Shown here piece after piece: positions 42,667 through 52,300 of a stretch of DNA of 64,000 nt; the stretch's first letter is position 1, and each line of letters starts with the position of its first letter. Position numbers and translations under genes: made by a program. The notes beneath the pieces are model-generated. The model made no database searches, had not been told where the DNA came from, and worked only from the letters and a program-made list of their open reading frames with translations. Source of the DNA: Alphaproteobacteria bacterium HT1-32 (GTDB lineage Bacteria; Pseudomonadota; Alphaproteobacteria; Rhodospirillales; HT1-32); NCBI GenBank assembly GCA_009649675.1, contig WJPL01000002.1, forward strand, positions 496,001 to 560,000, read 5' to 3'.

Positions 42667-44058
42667 ATGTCCGAGAATCTCGTCGCCTTACTCTATCTCT
42701 TCGCTTCAGTCTGTTTCATTCTGGCGCTGAAGGGGCTTTCATCACCGGAAACTGCCCGTCGCGGTAACATGCTGGGTATCATCGGCATGGTGGTCGCTAT
42801 TCTGACCACCATCGCGGACCCGGATGTGGTCTCTTACGGTTACATCATTCTGGCCATTCTGATTGGCGGCACGGCCGGAACACTGATCGCCAAGAAGATC
42901 GAAATGACGGCTCTGCCGCAACTGGTTGCCGCCTTCCATTCGCTGGTTGGTCTGGCTGCCGTGTTCGTGGCGACGGCAGCTCTGTTCAGCCCGTCCGCCT
43001 ATGGCATTGGCGAGGTCGGCTCGATCTCTGCCGGCAGCCTGGTAGAGATGTCGCTGGGCACGGCCATTGGTGCGATTACCTTCTCCGGCTCTGTCATTGC
43101 ATTTGGCAAGCTGCAGGGGGTGCTGTCCGGCAATCCGCTGGTCTTCAAGGGCCAGCATATGATCAATGCTGCGCTGGGTATCCTGCTCGCCCTGTTCCTG
43201 ATCTGGTTTGCGGCGACGGAAAGTCATACGGCGTTCTGGGCGCTGACCATTCTGGCCTTTGTTCTGGGTTTCCTGCTGATCCTCCCGATCGGCGGGGCGG
43301 ATATGCCGGTCGTTGTTTCCATGCTGAACAGCTATTCCGGCTGGGCGGCCTGCGGTATCGGCTTCACGCTGGCCAACCCGCTGCTGATCATCACCGGCGC
43401 GCTGGTCGGCTCGTCAGGGGCGATTCTCAGCTACATCATGTGCAAGGGTATGAACCGCTCGATCATCAATGTGATCCTCGGCGGCTTTGGCGGTGAAACT
43501 GCTGCTGCGGCGGCTGGTGCAACCGGTGACCGGTCGGTCAAGTCCGGTTCCGCAGATGACGCGGCTTTCATCATGGCAAATGCGTCCAAGGTTATCATCG
43601 TGCCGGGTTACGGCATGGCTGTGGCCCAGGCCCAGCATGCCCTGCGTGAGATGGCAGATGCACTGAAGGCGGAAGGTGTCGAAGTTTCCTACGCCATTCA
43701 TCCGGTTGCCGGTCGTATGCCCGGCCATATGAACGTGCTGCTGGCGGAAGCCAACGTGCCATATGACGAAGTTTTTGAGCTGGACGAGATCAACCGGGAA
43801 TTTGCCACGGCTGATGTTGCGTTTGTTATTGGTGCGAACGATGTGACCAACCCTGCGGCAAAGACCGACAAGGCCAGCCCGATCTATGGCATGCCGATCC
43901 TCGACGTGGAGAAGGCGAAAACGGTTCTGTTCATCAAACGCTCCATGGCCTCAGGCTATGCCGGCGTCGATAACGAACTGTTCTTCCGCGACAACACGAT
44001 GATGCTGTTCGGCGATGCGAAGAAGATGACCGAAGAAATCGTCAAGGCGATGGACTGA
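42667..44058 (+). CDS. pntB: NAD(P) transhydrogenase subunit beta
   Basis: 463 aa: about nine membrane helices (residues 5-265, with GGADMPVVVSMLNSYSGWAA) and the NADP(H)-binding domain III (from about 285) with VIIVPGYGMAVAQAQH, AIHPVAGRMPGHMNVLLAEANVPYD and VIGANDVTNPAA. Full length, all signature motifs present. The three-gene pnt operon supplies NADPH. An 12-bp hairpin without T-run (44081-44110) follows. Confidence 0.97.
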   Translation: MSENLVALLYLFASVCFILALKGLSSPETARRGNMLGIIGMVVAILTTIADPDVVSYGYIILAILIGGTAGTLIAKKIEMTALPQLVAAFHSLVGLAAVFVATAALFSPSAYGIGEVGSISAGSLVEMSLGTAIGAITFSGSVIAFGKLQGVLSGNPLVFKGQHMINAALGILLALFLIWFAATESHTAFWALTILAFVLGFLLILPIGGADMPVVVSMLNSYSGWAACGIGFTLANPLLIITGALVGSSGAILSYIMCKGMNRSIINVILGGFGGETAAAAAGATGDRSVKSGSADDAAFIMANASKVIIVPGYGMAVAQAQHALREMADALKAEGVEVSYAIHPVAGRMPGHMNVLLAEANVPYDEVFELDEINREFATADVAFVIGANDVTNPAAKTDKASPIYGMPILDVEKAKTVLFIKRSMASGYAGVDNELFFRDNTMMLFGDAKKMTEEIVKAMD

Positions 44059-44080
44059 CCTTATGGTTCTGACCTCTTGC

Positions 44081-44110
44081 ATGCACTCCTGAGCGAATTC
44101 AGGAGTGCAT
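44081..44110. other. 12-bp stem-loop between convergent pntB and racemase-family genes
   Basis: ATGCACTCCTGA (44081-44092) and TCAGGAGTGCAT (44099-44110) pair perfectly with a 6-base loop. There is no T-run on either side, so it is not a canonical intrinsic terminator; it could stabilise or end transcripts of both convergent operons. Confidence 0.5.
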
Positions 44111-44128
44111 GGCGGGGGGGGCGGTCAG

Positions 44129-45160
44129 TTATAGCGGTTTCGGCCATGTATCCGTCAGCCGGTAGCCGCCGGGCCAGGGGTCGGTCGGATCGATCTGCAG
44201 TTCTGTGCGGCCGGTGCGCCAGGCGCGGCCCGTGATCGACGGAATGATGGCCATACGGTCTGCGACAGTTGTCAGCGCTTCGATACGGCAGTCAAAACGG
44301 GACCCGATGATGGACCGGCCCGTGAAACGATCTCCTTCCTGCAATTGCTCCTTCGCCTGCATGACGGCCATTCGTGCGGAACAACCGGTGCCGCAGGGTG
44401 ACCGGTCCAGTTTCCCCGGATCAATGGCCACGGCGTTGCGAGCCTCCCGGATGCCATCTTTCACCTGAACCGGCATGGCCATCTGACAGAAAGATATCTG
44501 TGACCAGTCCGCATTTGCGGGATGGCTGAAACCAAGCTGTTCGTTGGCAGCGGCTGTAATCCGTGCGCCGGTTGTCGCAATATCCCGCGCTTCATCCGGC
44601 CTGATCTGAAAGCCCAGGGCAGGGGCATCGACAATCACAAAGCTGTCGCCGCCATAGGCTGTATCCACTGTCAGCGTTCCCAGCCCGGCAACTTCCAGCC
44701 GGGCATCAAGCCGGTCAGCGAAGGACGGGACATTTCGGACGGTGATGGCCAGCGCCTTGCCGTCACGGCATCTCGCCCGGATATCGACCAGCCCGCCGGG
44801 CGCTTCCAGTGTGAAACGGGTTTCCGGTTCCTGCATGGGAACCATCCCGGTTTCCAGCAGAACGGTCGCCACACAGATGGAATTGGACCCGGACATCGGC
44901 GGGGTATGTTCCGGCTCCATGATGATGAAGCCGAAGGCTGCACGCGGATCAAGGGCAGGGACGACCAGATTGACGTGCCGGAAGACGCCGCCCCGCGGTT
45001 CATTCAGAACGAAATCACGGAGTTCGCGGTTCTGGTCAATCCATGCCCGCTGTTCCCACAGAGTTGCGCCGGGCGGAGGCTCGATACCGCTGATGATGAC
45101 GTCACCGACTTCTCCTTCCGCGTGACAGGTGATGATGGTGACGGGGCCTGTGATGCTCAT
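44129..45160 (-). CDS. Proline racemase-family enzyme, Ser/Cys type
   Basis: 343 aa of the proline racemase / 4-hydroxyproline epimerase / trans-3-hydroxyproline dehydratase family. The first catalytic residue is Ser-90 (MSGSN), not Cys; the second is Cys-256 ([13 protein letters not shown]). The Ser/Cys pairing excludes a classical Cys/Cys racemase and points to a hydroxyproline epimerase or 3-hydroxyproline dehydratase. It is the last gene of a minus-strand group after dctM (54-bp gap), so the TRAP system probably imports its substrate. The exact reaction is undecided. Confidence 0.85.
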   Translation of the reverse strand: MSITGPVTIITCHAEGEVGDVIISGIEPPPGATLWEQRAWIDQNRELRDFVLNEPRGGVFRHVNLVVPALDPRAAFGFIIMEPEHTPPMSGSNSICVATVLLETGMVPMQEPETRFTLEAPGGLVDIRARCRDGKALAITVRNVPSFADRLDARLEVAGLGTLTVDTAYGGDSFVIVDAPALGFQIRPDEARDIATTGARITAAANEQLGFSHPANADWSQISFCQMAMPVQVKDGIREARNAVAIDPGKLDRSPCGTGCSARMAVMQAKEQLQEGDRFTGRSIIGSRFDCRIEALTTVADRMAIIPSITGRAWRTGRTELQIDPTDPWPGGYRLTDTWPKPL

Positions 45161-45214
45161 CTGATGGTTCCGGTTGTTTCCGCCCCGCTGAAGAACGACA
45201 GCAGGGCGGAAAGC

Positions 45215-46498
45215 TTAACGGAACAGCCAGACCATGGACATGGAGATTGTCGGGATATAGGTGACCAGCATCAGCGTGATCAGGCTGACGAGGTACAGAG
45301 GCGCCATCGCACGGGCAATTGTCAGAACCCCCACACCGGAGATGTTGGACGCGACATAAAGTGTCGCCCCGACCGGTGGCGTAAACAGACCAAGCGCCAG
45401 ATTACAGGTCATCACGACACCCAGATGCACCGGATCAACGCCGAAGGCGGTTGCCGTCGGGATGAACAGCGGCGCCGTCAGCAGGATGGCCGGGACCGGG
45501 TCCAGTACCAGACCCAGAATCAGCAGCACGATGTTGACCAGCAGCAGAAACATGAACGGGCTGTCGGACATGTTCTGTACGAAGCTGACCAGCAGGGTCG
45601 GCATCTGTTCCAGGGTTATCAGCCAGGCCAGAACGGTTGTTGCACCGATGACCACCATGACAACGGCGCTGGTGATAAATGAATCCACCAGCAGTTTCGG
45701 CAGGTCACGGATATGGAAATCCCGGTAGACGACGATCGTGACGATCAGCCCGTAAACAACGGCCAGTGCGGCTGCTTCTGTTGGTGTGACATAGCCGGAG
45801 AAGATGCCGCCGAGAATAATGACGGGCAGAAGCAGCGCCGGGGCACAGCCGATAAAGCTGCGCCAAATTTCTCCGGCGGAGGCGCCCTTGCCCCCCGGAT
45901 CGCAACCAGTGCTGCGCCCTACCCAGTAGCAGACCAGCATCAGGGCCAGTCCGAAGACCGCGCCTGGAATAAAGCCTGCCAGAAACAGTTCAGCCACCGA
46001 CACATTGCCAACGAAGCCGTAAACCAGCATGGGAATGGATGGCGGAATGATAATGCCGATGGTGCCGGCAGAGGCGACCAGCCCGGCAGCAAAAGCCCGG
46101 GTATAACCCTGCTTTGCCATGTTCGGGATCATCACGGAACCTATTGCCGCGCTGTCAGCGATGGCAGAACCGGAAATACCGCCAAAGATCATGCTGGCAC
46201 CGACAACGCAGACACCCAGACCACCGGGCAGGAAGCCCAGCAATGCCCGGGCAAACGCAATGATACGTTCTCCGACGCCACCCCGGCTCATCAGTTCGCC
46301 GGTGACGATGAACAGGGGGATGGCGATGTAATGGTTCTGTTCGATGCCACCAATGAAATTGAGCAGGACGGCCTGTAACGGATAGCCCAGGTCGAAAACG
46401 AAGATCGGCAGGATCGCTGAGAGCAGGATTGCCCAGACCAGCGGAATGCCGATGAAGATCGCGCCGATGAAAACGGCGCAGAGAAACATGAGAATCAT
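45215..46498 (-). CDS. dctM: TRAP transporter large permease DctM
   Basis: 427 aa, about 12 hydrophobic helices. Motifs of the DctM family: GIPLVWAILLSAILPI near the start, GISGSAIADSAAIGSVMIP, GIIIPPSIPMLVYGF, and GLVLDPVPAILLTAPLF with the Na+-site region. Its ATG overlaps the dctQ stop by 4 bp. Together with DctQ and DctP it forms a Na+-driven uptake system for an organic acid or amino-acid-like substrate. Confidence 0.95.
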   Translation of the reverse strand: MILMFLCAVFIGAIFIGIPLVWAILLSAILPIFVFDLGYPLQAVLLNFIGGIEQNHYIAIPLFIVTGELMSRGGVGERIIAFARALLGFLPGGLGVCVVGASMIFGGISGSAIADSAAIGSVMIPNMAKQGYTRAFAAGLVASAGTIGIIIPPSIPMLVYGFVGNVSVAELFLAGFIPGAVFGLALMLVCYWVGRSTGCDPGGKGASAGEIWRSFIGCAPALLLPVIILGGIFSGYVTPTEAAALAVVYGLIVTIVVYRDFHIRDLPKLLVDSFITSAVVMVVIGATTVLAWLITLEQMPTLLVSFVQNMSDSPFMFLLLVNIVLLILGLVLDPVPAILLTAPLFIPTATAFGVDPVHLGVVMTCNLALGLFTPPVGATLYVASNISGVGVLTIARAMAPLYLVSLITLMLVTYIPTISMSMVWLFR

Positions 46499-47073
46499 GC
46501 GAGTCCCTCATGACTTTCAGGGGGCAGGGGGCGGCTGCCATCATCTGGCGGCTGTTTCAGGTGGGAGGCCTGAACCACAATGTTCCAGATCAGGAACAGC
46601 AATGTCAGGGTGATGCCGGCAGGCATGGAGGCATAGAGCAGCCCGACAGGCCAGTAGAGCACGGTTGTTTGCTGGGCCCAGGTGTGAATCGAGATATTGA
46701 TGCCATGCCAGATCAGCGTGATCAGCAGGGCGATGACGCCAATATCGATCAGCAGGGCAATCATCCGCTGGGCCGCTTTCGGGGCAGCGAAGGCGATGAT
46801 CTCGGTCACCCGCATATGTATACCGCGAGCCGCTGCGGCTGCGCATCCGAGAAAGGTGACCCACAGCATCAGAAAGGCCGATAGCTCCAGCGACCAGGCG
46901 AGGTCAAACCCGCCAAAACCGCGGAGGGCAGCGTTGACGAAGACGATGGTCACAATGGACGCACCGAAGCCAATCAGCAGTAAATCCACCAGCTGGCTGA
47001 GCAGGCGAAGCGGATAAGGATAATAAGGTCGATAGTCCAAGAACGCCTCCCATAAGGCAGCCCGGATAAGCAC
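46495..47073 (-). CDS. dctQ: TRAP transporter small permease DctQ
   Basis: 192 aa, four membrane helices (about 28-50, 65-85, 105-125, 148-170). The DctQ-type block WSLELSAFLMLWVTFLGCAAAAARGIHMRV is visible. Starts GTG at 47073; other starts are possible because the N-terminal 20 residues are not conserved. Overlaps dctM by 4 bp. A stem-loop in the dctP-dctQ gap may set relative expression. Confidence 0.9.
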   Translation of the reverse strand: MLIRAALWEAFLDYRPYYPYPLRLLSQLVDLLLIGFGASIVTIVFVNAALRGFGGFDLAWSLELSAFLMLWVTFLGCAAAAARGIHMRVTEIIAFAAPKAAQRMIALLIDIGVIALLITLIWHGINISIHTWAQQTTVLYWPVGLLYASMPAGITLTLLFLIWNIVVQASHLKQPPDDGSRPLPPESHEGLA

Positions 47074-47090
47074 AGGCGACGAAAGGTTAC

Positions 47091-47129
47091 CCCTGCAACA
47101 TCAGGCCGGGCAGGCCCGTTGTTGCAGGG
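47091..47129 (-). other. Stem-loop between dctP and dctQ
   Basis: CCCTGCAACA (47091-47100) pairs perfectly with TGTTGCAGGG (47120-47129), and GGCC inside may extend the structure. It lies in the 74-bp dctP-dctQ gap of a minus-strand operon. No T-run follows on that strand, so RNA processing or 3'-end protection of dctP mRNA is more likely than termination. Confidence 0.6.
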
Positions 47130-47147
47130 AGACCTGTCGGGGCTGGT

Positions 47148-48158
47148 TTATTTCGTGGGATGAGCCTTCCGGATCGCTTCGGCGTCCTTCAGGATCTTGT
47201 CGACATCCGCACCATAGACATCACGGGCGGCTGCATAGACCTTTGCCACGGCATCGCGGAACGGACCAATGACGGGAACAGTCACGGTGGCGCCGGCGGC
47301 TTCCATTTCCTTGAGCTGGCTGGCTTCTGAATCCCGAACCAGATTACGGCTGAAAGCGGCTGCTTCCTGTGCTGCTTTCGTGATGGCAGCCTTGTCCGCG
47401 TCCGAGAACTCTTTCCAGGTGTTTTCAGCCACTGCCAGCGGCAGCGGGCTGTAGACATGGCGGGTGAGGGTGATGTTTTTGGCGACTTCGTAGAATCGCA
47501 GGGACTTGATGGTATCGACCGGGTTTTCCTGCCCGATGACGGTGCCCTGCTGAATGGCGAGATAAACCTCGGTTACCGGCAGGACAACCGGGTTGAAGCC
47601 GATGGCTTCCATCGTCCAGCGGATCATGTCGTTCGGGTAGACGCGCATCTTCTTGCCGACGGCGTCTGCCGGAGAGTTCAGCGGCTCTTTCGTGGTGAAG
47701 CTGCGGAATCCGGCTTCCCATGTGGAGAGGATGCGAAAGCCTTTTTCAGGAAGCTTTGCGAATTCACCCTGCAGCCAGTCAGAGCTGTCATACAAAGCCC
47801 AGCCCTGCTCGTAGCTGTCGACCAGGAACGGCATGGCCGTCAGGTTGAGGGATTTCAGATGTGTGGCGTAGGTGCCGGTTGCGGTTACCGTGAAGTCGAT
47901 GCCACCCAGTTGCAGCTGCTCCACAGCTTTCGGGTCATTTGCCAGCTGTCCGGACGGATAGATGCGGACGGTGTGACGGCCTTCGGTATATTCCTTCACC
48001 TTCTCGGCAAACAGTTCAGCGGCTGCCTGGCGGGAACCGCCGGGATTGTCGGTGTGGCTGAAGCGCAGTGTCTTGGCGGACGCAATGCCTGATGACAGGC
48101 CGATGGCAGCGGCAATACCAGCCGCCAGTGAAAGTTTGGTCAAAGTTTCAAATCGCAT
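47148..48158 (-). CDS. dctP: TRAP transporter substrate-binding protein DctP
   Basis: 336 aa periplasmic binding protein. A signal peptide is clear: MRFETLTKL, hydrophobic AAGIAAAIGLSSG, cleavage after ASA before KTLRFSHTDNPGGS. The DctP fold shows ELFAEKVKEYTEGRHTVRIYPSGQL and QQGTVIGQENPVDTI, with Arg in GKKMRVYPND as the expected carboxylate anchor. ATG 48158 has GGAGG 5 bases upstream. It binds the substrate for the DctQM channel; a proline-racemase-family neighbour suggests hydroxyproline-like ligands. Confidence 0.95.
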   Translation of the reverse strand: MRFETLTKLSLAAGIAAAIGLSSGIASAKTLRFSHTDNPGGSRQAAAELFAEKVKEYTEGRHTVRIYPSGQLANDPKAVEQLQLGGIDFTVTATGTYATHLKSLNLTAMPFLVDSYEQGWALYDSSDWLQGEFAKLPEKGFRILSTWEAGFRSFTTKEPLNSPADAVGKKMRVYPNDMIRWTMEAIGFNPVVLPVTEVYLAIQQGTVIGQENPVDTIKSLRFYEVAKNITLTRHVYSPLPLAVAENTWKEFSDADKAAITKAAQEAAAFSRNLVRDSEASQLKEMEAAGATVTVPVIGPFRDAVAKVYAAARDVYGADVDKILKDAEAIRKAHPTK

Positions 48159-48285
48159 GGGTTCCTCCCGGAATGATGCAGAAGTCAATTGGTGGAGGCA
48201 GGCAGCGATATTGGTTTGTTTTTAGCCACCTGCCGGGAGGGCGGATGCCAAAACAGCCCGCCACAAGAAATACAGTAACGCATAC

Positions 48286-48313
48286 ATTATAGGATGCACA
48301 ATGAATTTGTCGG
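48286..48313 (-). promoter_or_regulatory. Likely dctP operon promoter
   Basis: On the minus strand a perfect TATAAT (48286-48291) is preceded, after a 16-bp spacer, by CCGACA (48308-48313, four of six matches to TTGACA). Flanking GTGCAT and GTATGC half-sites resemble GntR-type operators, but this is tentative. Confidence 0.45.
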
Positions 48314-48341
48314 AGAAAATCAACGCAGGTCTATCCGCGTT

Positions 48342-48390
48342 CGTCCCGGCATAGGGCGACAGAACAGTCCCCCCGCCCCATGCCGGGACG
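48342..48390. other. Stem-loop between dctP leader and diguanylate cyclase gene
   Basis: CGTCCCGGCAT (48342-48352) and ATGCCGGGACG (48380-48390) pair perfectly over 11 bp around a 27-base loop. No T-run. It is within the 303-bp region (48159-48461) that otherwise contains the dctP promoter and no gene. Confidence 0.5.
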
Positions 48391-48461
48391 GCTGATCTGA
48401 AGATGAGTGTTTATCGTGACTTGAGGCTTGTGGCGCGTGGCCAGCGGACAGGTTTCAGAAG

Positions 48462-49385
48462 TCAGTCTCGACAGTTATCGGCGGAGACCACTTTGTTTCG
48501 TCCGGTTTCTTTGGCCGAGTACAGAGCTTTGTCGGCCCGTTTGAAGAGGTCCTCGGGCTCTCGCTCTGTGCTGGCGACAACAGACGCAACGCCAACGCTG
48601 ATAGTGACATGTTCAGCCGTGAGCGAGCTTTTGTGCGGCAGTTTCAACTGCTCGACGGCATCCCGCAGTTTCTCGGCAAGATGCATGGCACCCGCCATGT
48701 CCGTTTCAGGTAGCAGACAGGCAAACTCCTCACCGCCATACCGGGCCGCGAGGTCAGCCGGTCGCATCAGGGACTTCTCCAGCGCCGCTGCGACTTCCTG
48801 CAGGCATCTGTCGCCCTCAAGATGGCCATATGTATCGTTGTACTGCTTGAAGTGGTCGATATCCATCAGCACCATCGACAGGCTGGTTTCCCGCCGGATG
48901 GCGCGCCGCCATTCGGTATCGAGGAATTGGTCATACCGGCGACGGTTTGGTATCTGGGTCAGGCCGTCAACAAAGGCAATCTCCGTCAGGAAATCACGAT
49001 ATCGTTTCAGTTCGACATGGTTTTTGACGCGGGCGCGCACGACGGGCGGGCTGACCGGTTTGGTAATGAAGTCGGTTGCCCCGAGTTCCAGTCCCTTTGT
49101 CTCATCAGCTACCTGGGAAAGTGCTGTGACAAAAATGATCGGGATATGTGCAGTAGCCGGATTCTCCTTGAGGCGACGGCAGACTTCATAGCCGTCCATG
49201 TCGGGCATCATCACATCCAGCAGAATGATGTCCGGTATTTCCTCCTGAGCAAGCTGAAGTGCGGTTTCACCATTCAGGGCAAACAGCATTTCTCCATCAT
49301 CCTCCAGCACATCGCAGAGGACTTCAATATTCAGATGCTCATCGTCAACGATCAGTATTTTAGGCTGGGTTTCCGGCAGTTTCAT
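48462..49385 (-). CDS. PleD-like diguanylate cyclase response regulator
   Basis: 307 aa. N-terminal receiver: ILIVDDEHLNIEVL, phosphoacceptor in IILLDVMMPDMDG, Lys in FITKPVS. A GGDEF domain follows, starting FVDGLTQIPNRRRYDQFL with the intact active site RYGGEEFACLLPE, so it should make c-di-GMP. A short arrangement (one receiver, one GGDEF). Its ATG overlaps the hybrid kinase stop (49382-49385), a strong sign of operonic partnership: the kinase probably phosphorylates it. Confidence 0.95.
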   Translation of the reverse strand: MKLPETQPKILIVDDEHLNIEVLCDVLEDDGEMLFALNGETALQLAQEEIPDIILLDVMMPDMDGYEVCRRLKENPATAHIPIIFVTALSQVADETKGLELGATDFITKPVSPPVVRARVKNHVELKRYRDFLTEIAFVDGLTQIPNRRRYDQFLDTEWRRAIRRETSLSMVLMDIDHFKQYNDTYGHLEGDRCLQEVAAALEKSLMRPADLAARYGGEEFACLLPETDMAGAMHLAEKLRDAVEQLKLPHKSSLTAEHVTISVGVASVVASTEREPEDLFKRADKALYSAKETGRNKVVSADNCRD

Positions 49386-52300
49386 GCTTCTGGACCTATG
49401 TCGTGGCTTTGGGCTATTCCGGACAGAACATCCCGTGCTTCAGCGAATTTCAGGCTGCTTACCAGCTGTGACAGGTGATCAAACTCGATACTGGAATTGC
49501 CTGACAAGGCTGTCTGCAACTCCGGAAGCAACTTGCGGGTCGCCATCTTGTTCTTTGCCAGTCCTTCATCCAGTCGACGGATAATTTCCGCAAGGGCAGC
49601 CCGGTCGATGGTATCTGCACTGTCATGTTCTTCGGCGGGTTTTGGGCTGTACTGATGGTCGCCCAGCGCAATGCGCAAATTACCAAAGTCATGCCGGAAG
49701 GCATCAAACAGGGACGCCGTATCAGGATAGCTGTCGCCGGTCCCCGTGTCGCAGGCTATCTGATAGGCCTTGGCTTCTTTCTGAAGCTGATTGCAGCCGA
49801 ACGTGCCGGCAAGCCCGGAGAGTGTGTGGGCCATTCGGGAAGCCGTCTTGCGGTCATTGTCGCCTATGGCTGTGGCAAGTTTCTCCGGGAAGTCCTGGTA
49901 TGATGCAACAAAGTCATGGGCAAGTTTGGCAAAGGATTCAGGTTTCAGGCCTGCCTTTGCGCGCATCTCTTCAAGTCTGGCAGCGGCGTCACCGGTCGCC
50001 GGCATGACGTCGGGAATGCTCTCCGTTATGGTCTGCTGAGTGGGTGTCGAGACGGGCGCATTATCTGACTTTGCCATGGGCGGACGGCTTTGAAGGTCGG
50101 ACGGTGCATGTCTGATTAACGTCTGGAAAAACAGGTAGGTATCTATCGGTTTGGCGATATGATCGACCATCCCGGCCGCCGCACATTTCTCTCGTTCTTC
50201 AACAAGGGCATGCGCTGTCATCGCGATGACGGGCAGGTTCTGTCTGTCGGGCATGGCCAGAATATTTGCCGTTGCCTCATATCCGTCCATCTCGGGCATC
50301 TGGAGGTCCATCAGAATTATATCGTATGAATCGGGATCTGCCTGCACCTTCTCAACGGCGACCCGGCCATTATCGGCGATGGATACCTGTATGCCGACAT
50401 CTTCCATGATTTCACGGGCAACCTGCTGGTTGATTTCGTTGTCTTCGGCAAGCAACACCCTGAGGCCGCTGAGCTTTTCTCTGATGTCAGATTCAGAAAT
50501 TTCCGTGCTGTGCCTGAGGACGCGACTCTGATTATTTCCTCCGAAATGGCTGGCAATGGCATCCATCAGAATGGAGGTATTGAGCGGCTTTGTAAGAAAC
50601 CCGGAGATTGCCGTTTTCTCCACCTGCCGCATGACCATCTCGCGTGCATGTGCGGTTACCAGAAATGTTGCCGGCAGGGTATCCGGATCACAAAGCGCCT
50701 GTATCTGGCGGAATGTCTCCAGACCATCCATTCCGGGCATATGCCAGTCGAGCAGGATAAGATCGTACGTTGCCCCGGTTTGTATATCCTCTGAAATTTT
50801 CTGAATTGCGCTTTTACCATCGGGCAGCAGATCAATTTCAGAAAAGCCGAGGCTCTGGAGAGTGTCGCCCAGGATTGTGCGGGCGGTAAGGTTGTCATCG
50901 ATGACCAGAACCCGCAGAGACTGGGGGTCTATGATCTCTTTCAGGCTGTCCAGACTATGTTCTGCCCGAACGCCGAGAGATACGGTGAATGCGAATGTGC
51001 TGCCGATGTCCGGTTCGCTGGTGACATTGATTTCTCCCCCCATAAGCTCGATCAGACGTTTGCATATGGAAAGGCCAAGGCCGGTACCGCCAAACTTCCG
51101 GGTCGTGGAACCATCCGCCTGCGAGAATGACGTAAACAGGCGGTTTATCTGATCTTCAGTCAGGCCGATGCCCGTATCACTTACAGATACAGACAGGCGT
51201 GCCGAATCATTATCGCAGCTCAGACAGTTGATGCGGACGATAATTTCTCCCTTCTCGGTGAACTTCACTGCGTTGCTGAGAAGGTTTGTGATGATCTGGC
51301 CAAGCCTGAGCGGGTCTCCCACGAGAGACCTCGGGACATCCGGTTCGGTCCAGAAGACCAGTTCCAGCCCCTTTTCAGTGGCTGAATCGGCAACAAGAGT
51401 TGTGACGCCCTGAAGAACATCATCTAGCAGGAAGGGGACATCCTCGACGGTCAGTTTACCGGCCTCGATTTTTGAGAAATCGAGAATGTCATTGATGACC
51501 CCCAGTAATGATCTGGCGGCGCCATGGACTTTTGACAGGTAGTCTCTGGTCCGGGAGTCGATGTCACCTTTCAGTGCCATGTGGCTGAGACCGATAATCG
51601 CATTCATCGGAGTGCGGATTTCATGGCTCATATTTGCAAGGAACTGGCTTTTCGCAGCATTTGCTGCCTCTGCTTCTGACTTTGCCGCAGCGAGTGCTTC
51701 TTCTGAACGCACCTGTTCGGTCACATCGGTGAAGGTTGTGACGAAGCCACCGCCTTCGATCGGGTTTCGCCGGACATCCAGAACAGTACCATCTGAACGG
51801 ATGCGAGTGTAATCAAGGGCCTCGGACTTGCGCGCCTGGCTGAGCCGTTCTCTGACAATCGTCTCGACATCACCTGTGCCAAGTTCACCTCTTTCAGCGT
51901 CATACCGGACGGCGGCCTCCATTGGTGTTCCGACATGCACAATATCTTTCGGATATCCGGCAATCTCATTGAACTTGTCATTCATGACGACATGGTTGAG
52001 ATCGGCATCCAGCATCGTGATGCCCTGGTCAATATTATCGACCATAAGCTTGAGGCGTCTGCGTTCCTTGTCAAAAGCGGTTTGTGTTGCAACTAGCCGT
52101 CTGATCAGCACAACCGAGCCCCAGGAGGCAATGAGAATCGCGGGAAGTGCAAACAGACCCAGCAAAAGCACCGAGAGAGTACGTTCAATCGCTGCGCTGG
52201 TTACCGCTTGCGACTGGCTGCTTTCGGTAAAGATGTCATTGATCAGCATCTGCATGGCTGCCAGTGCCGCCCGGTCGTTCACCTTGGCTATCTTGTCAAG

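Noticed and set aside
44522-45682. 386-codon plus-strand open frame across racemase and dctM
   Set aside because: Antisense to two recognisable genes and compositionally unnatural (Asp/His/Gln/Arg-rich).
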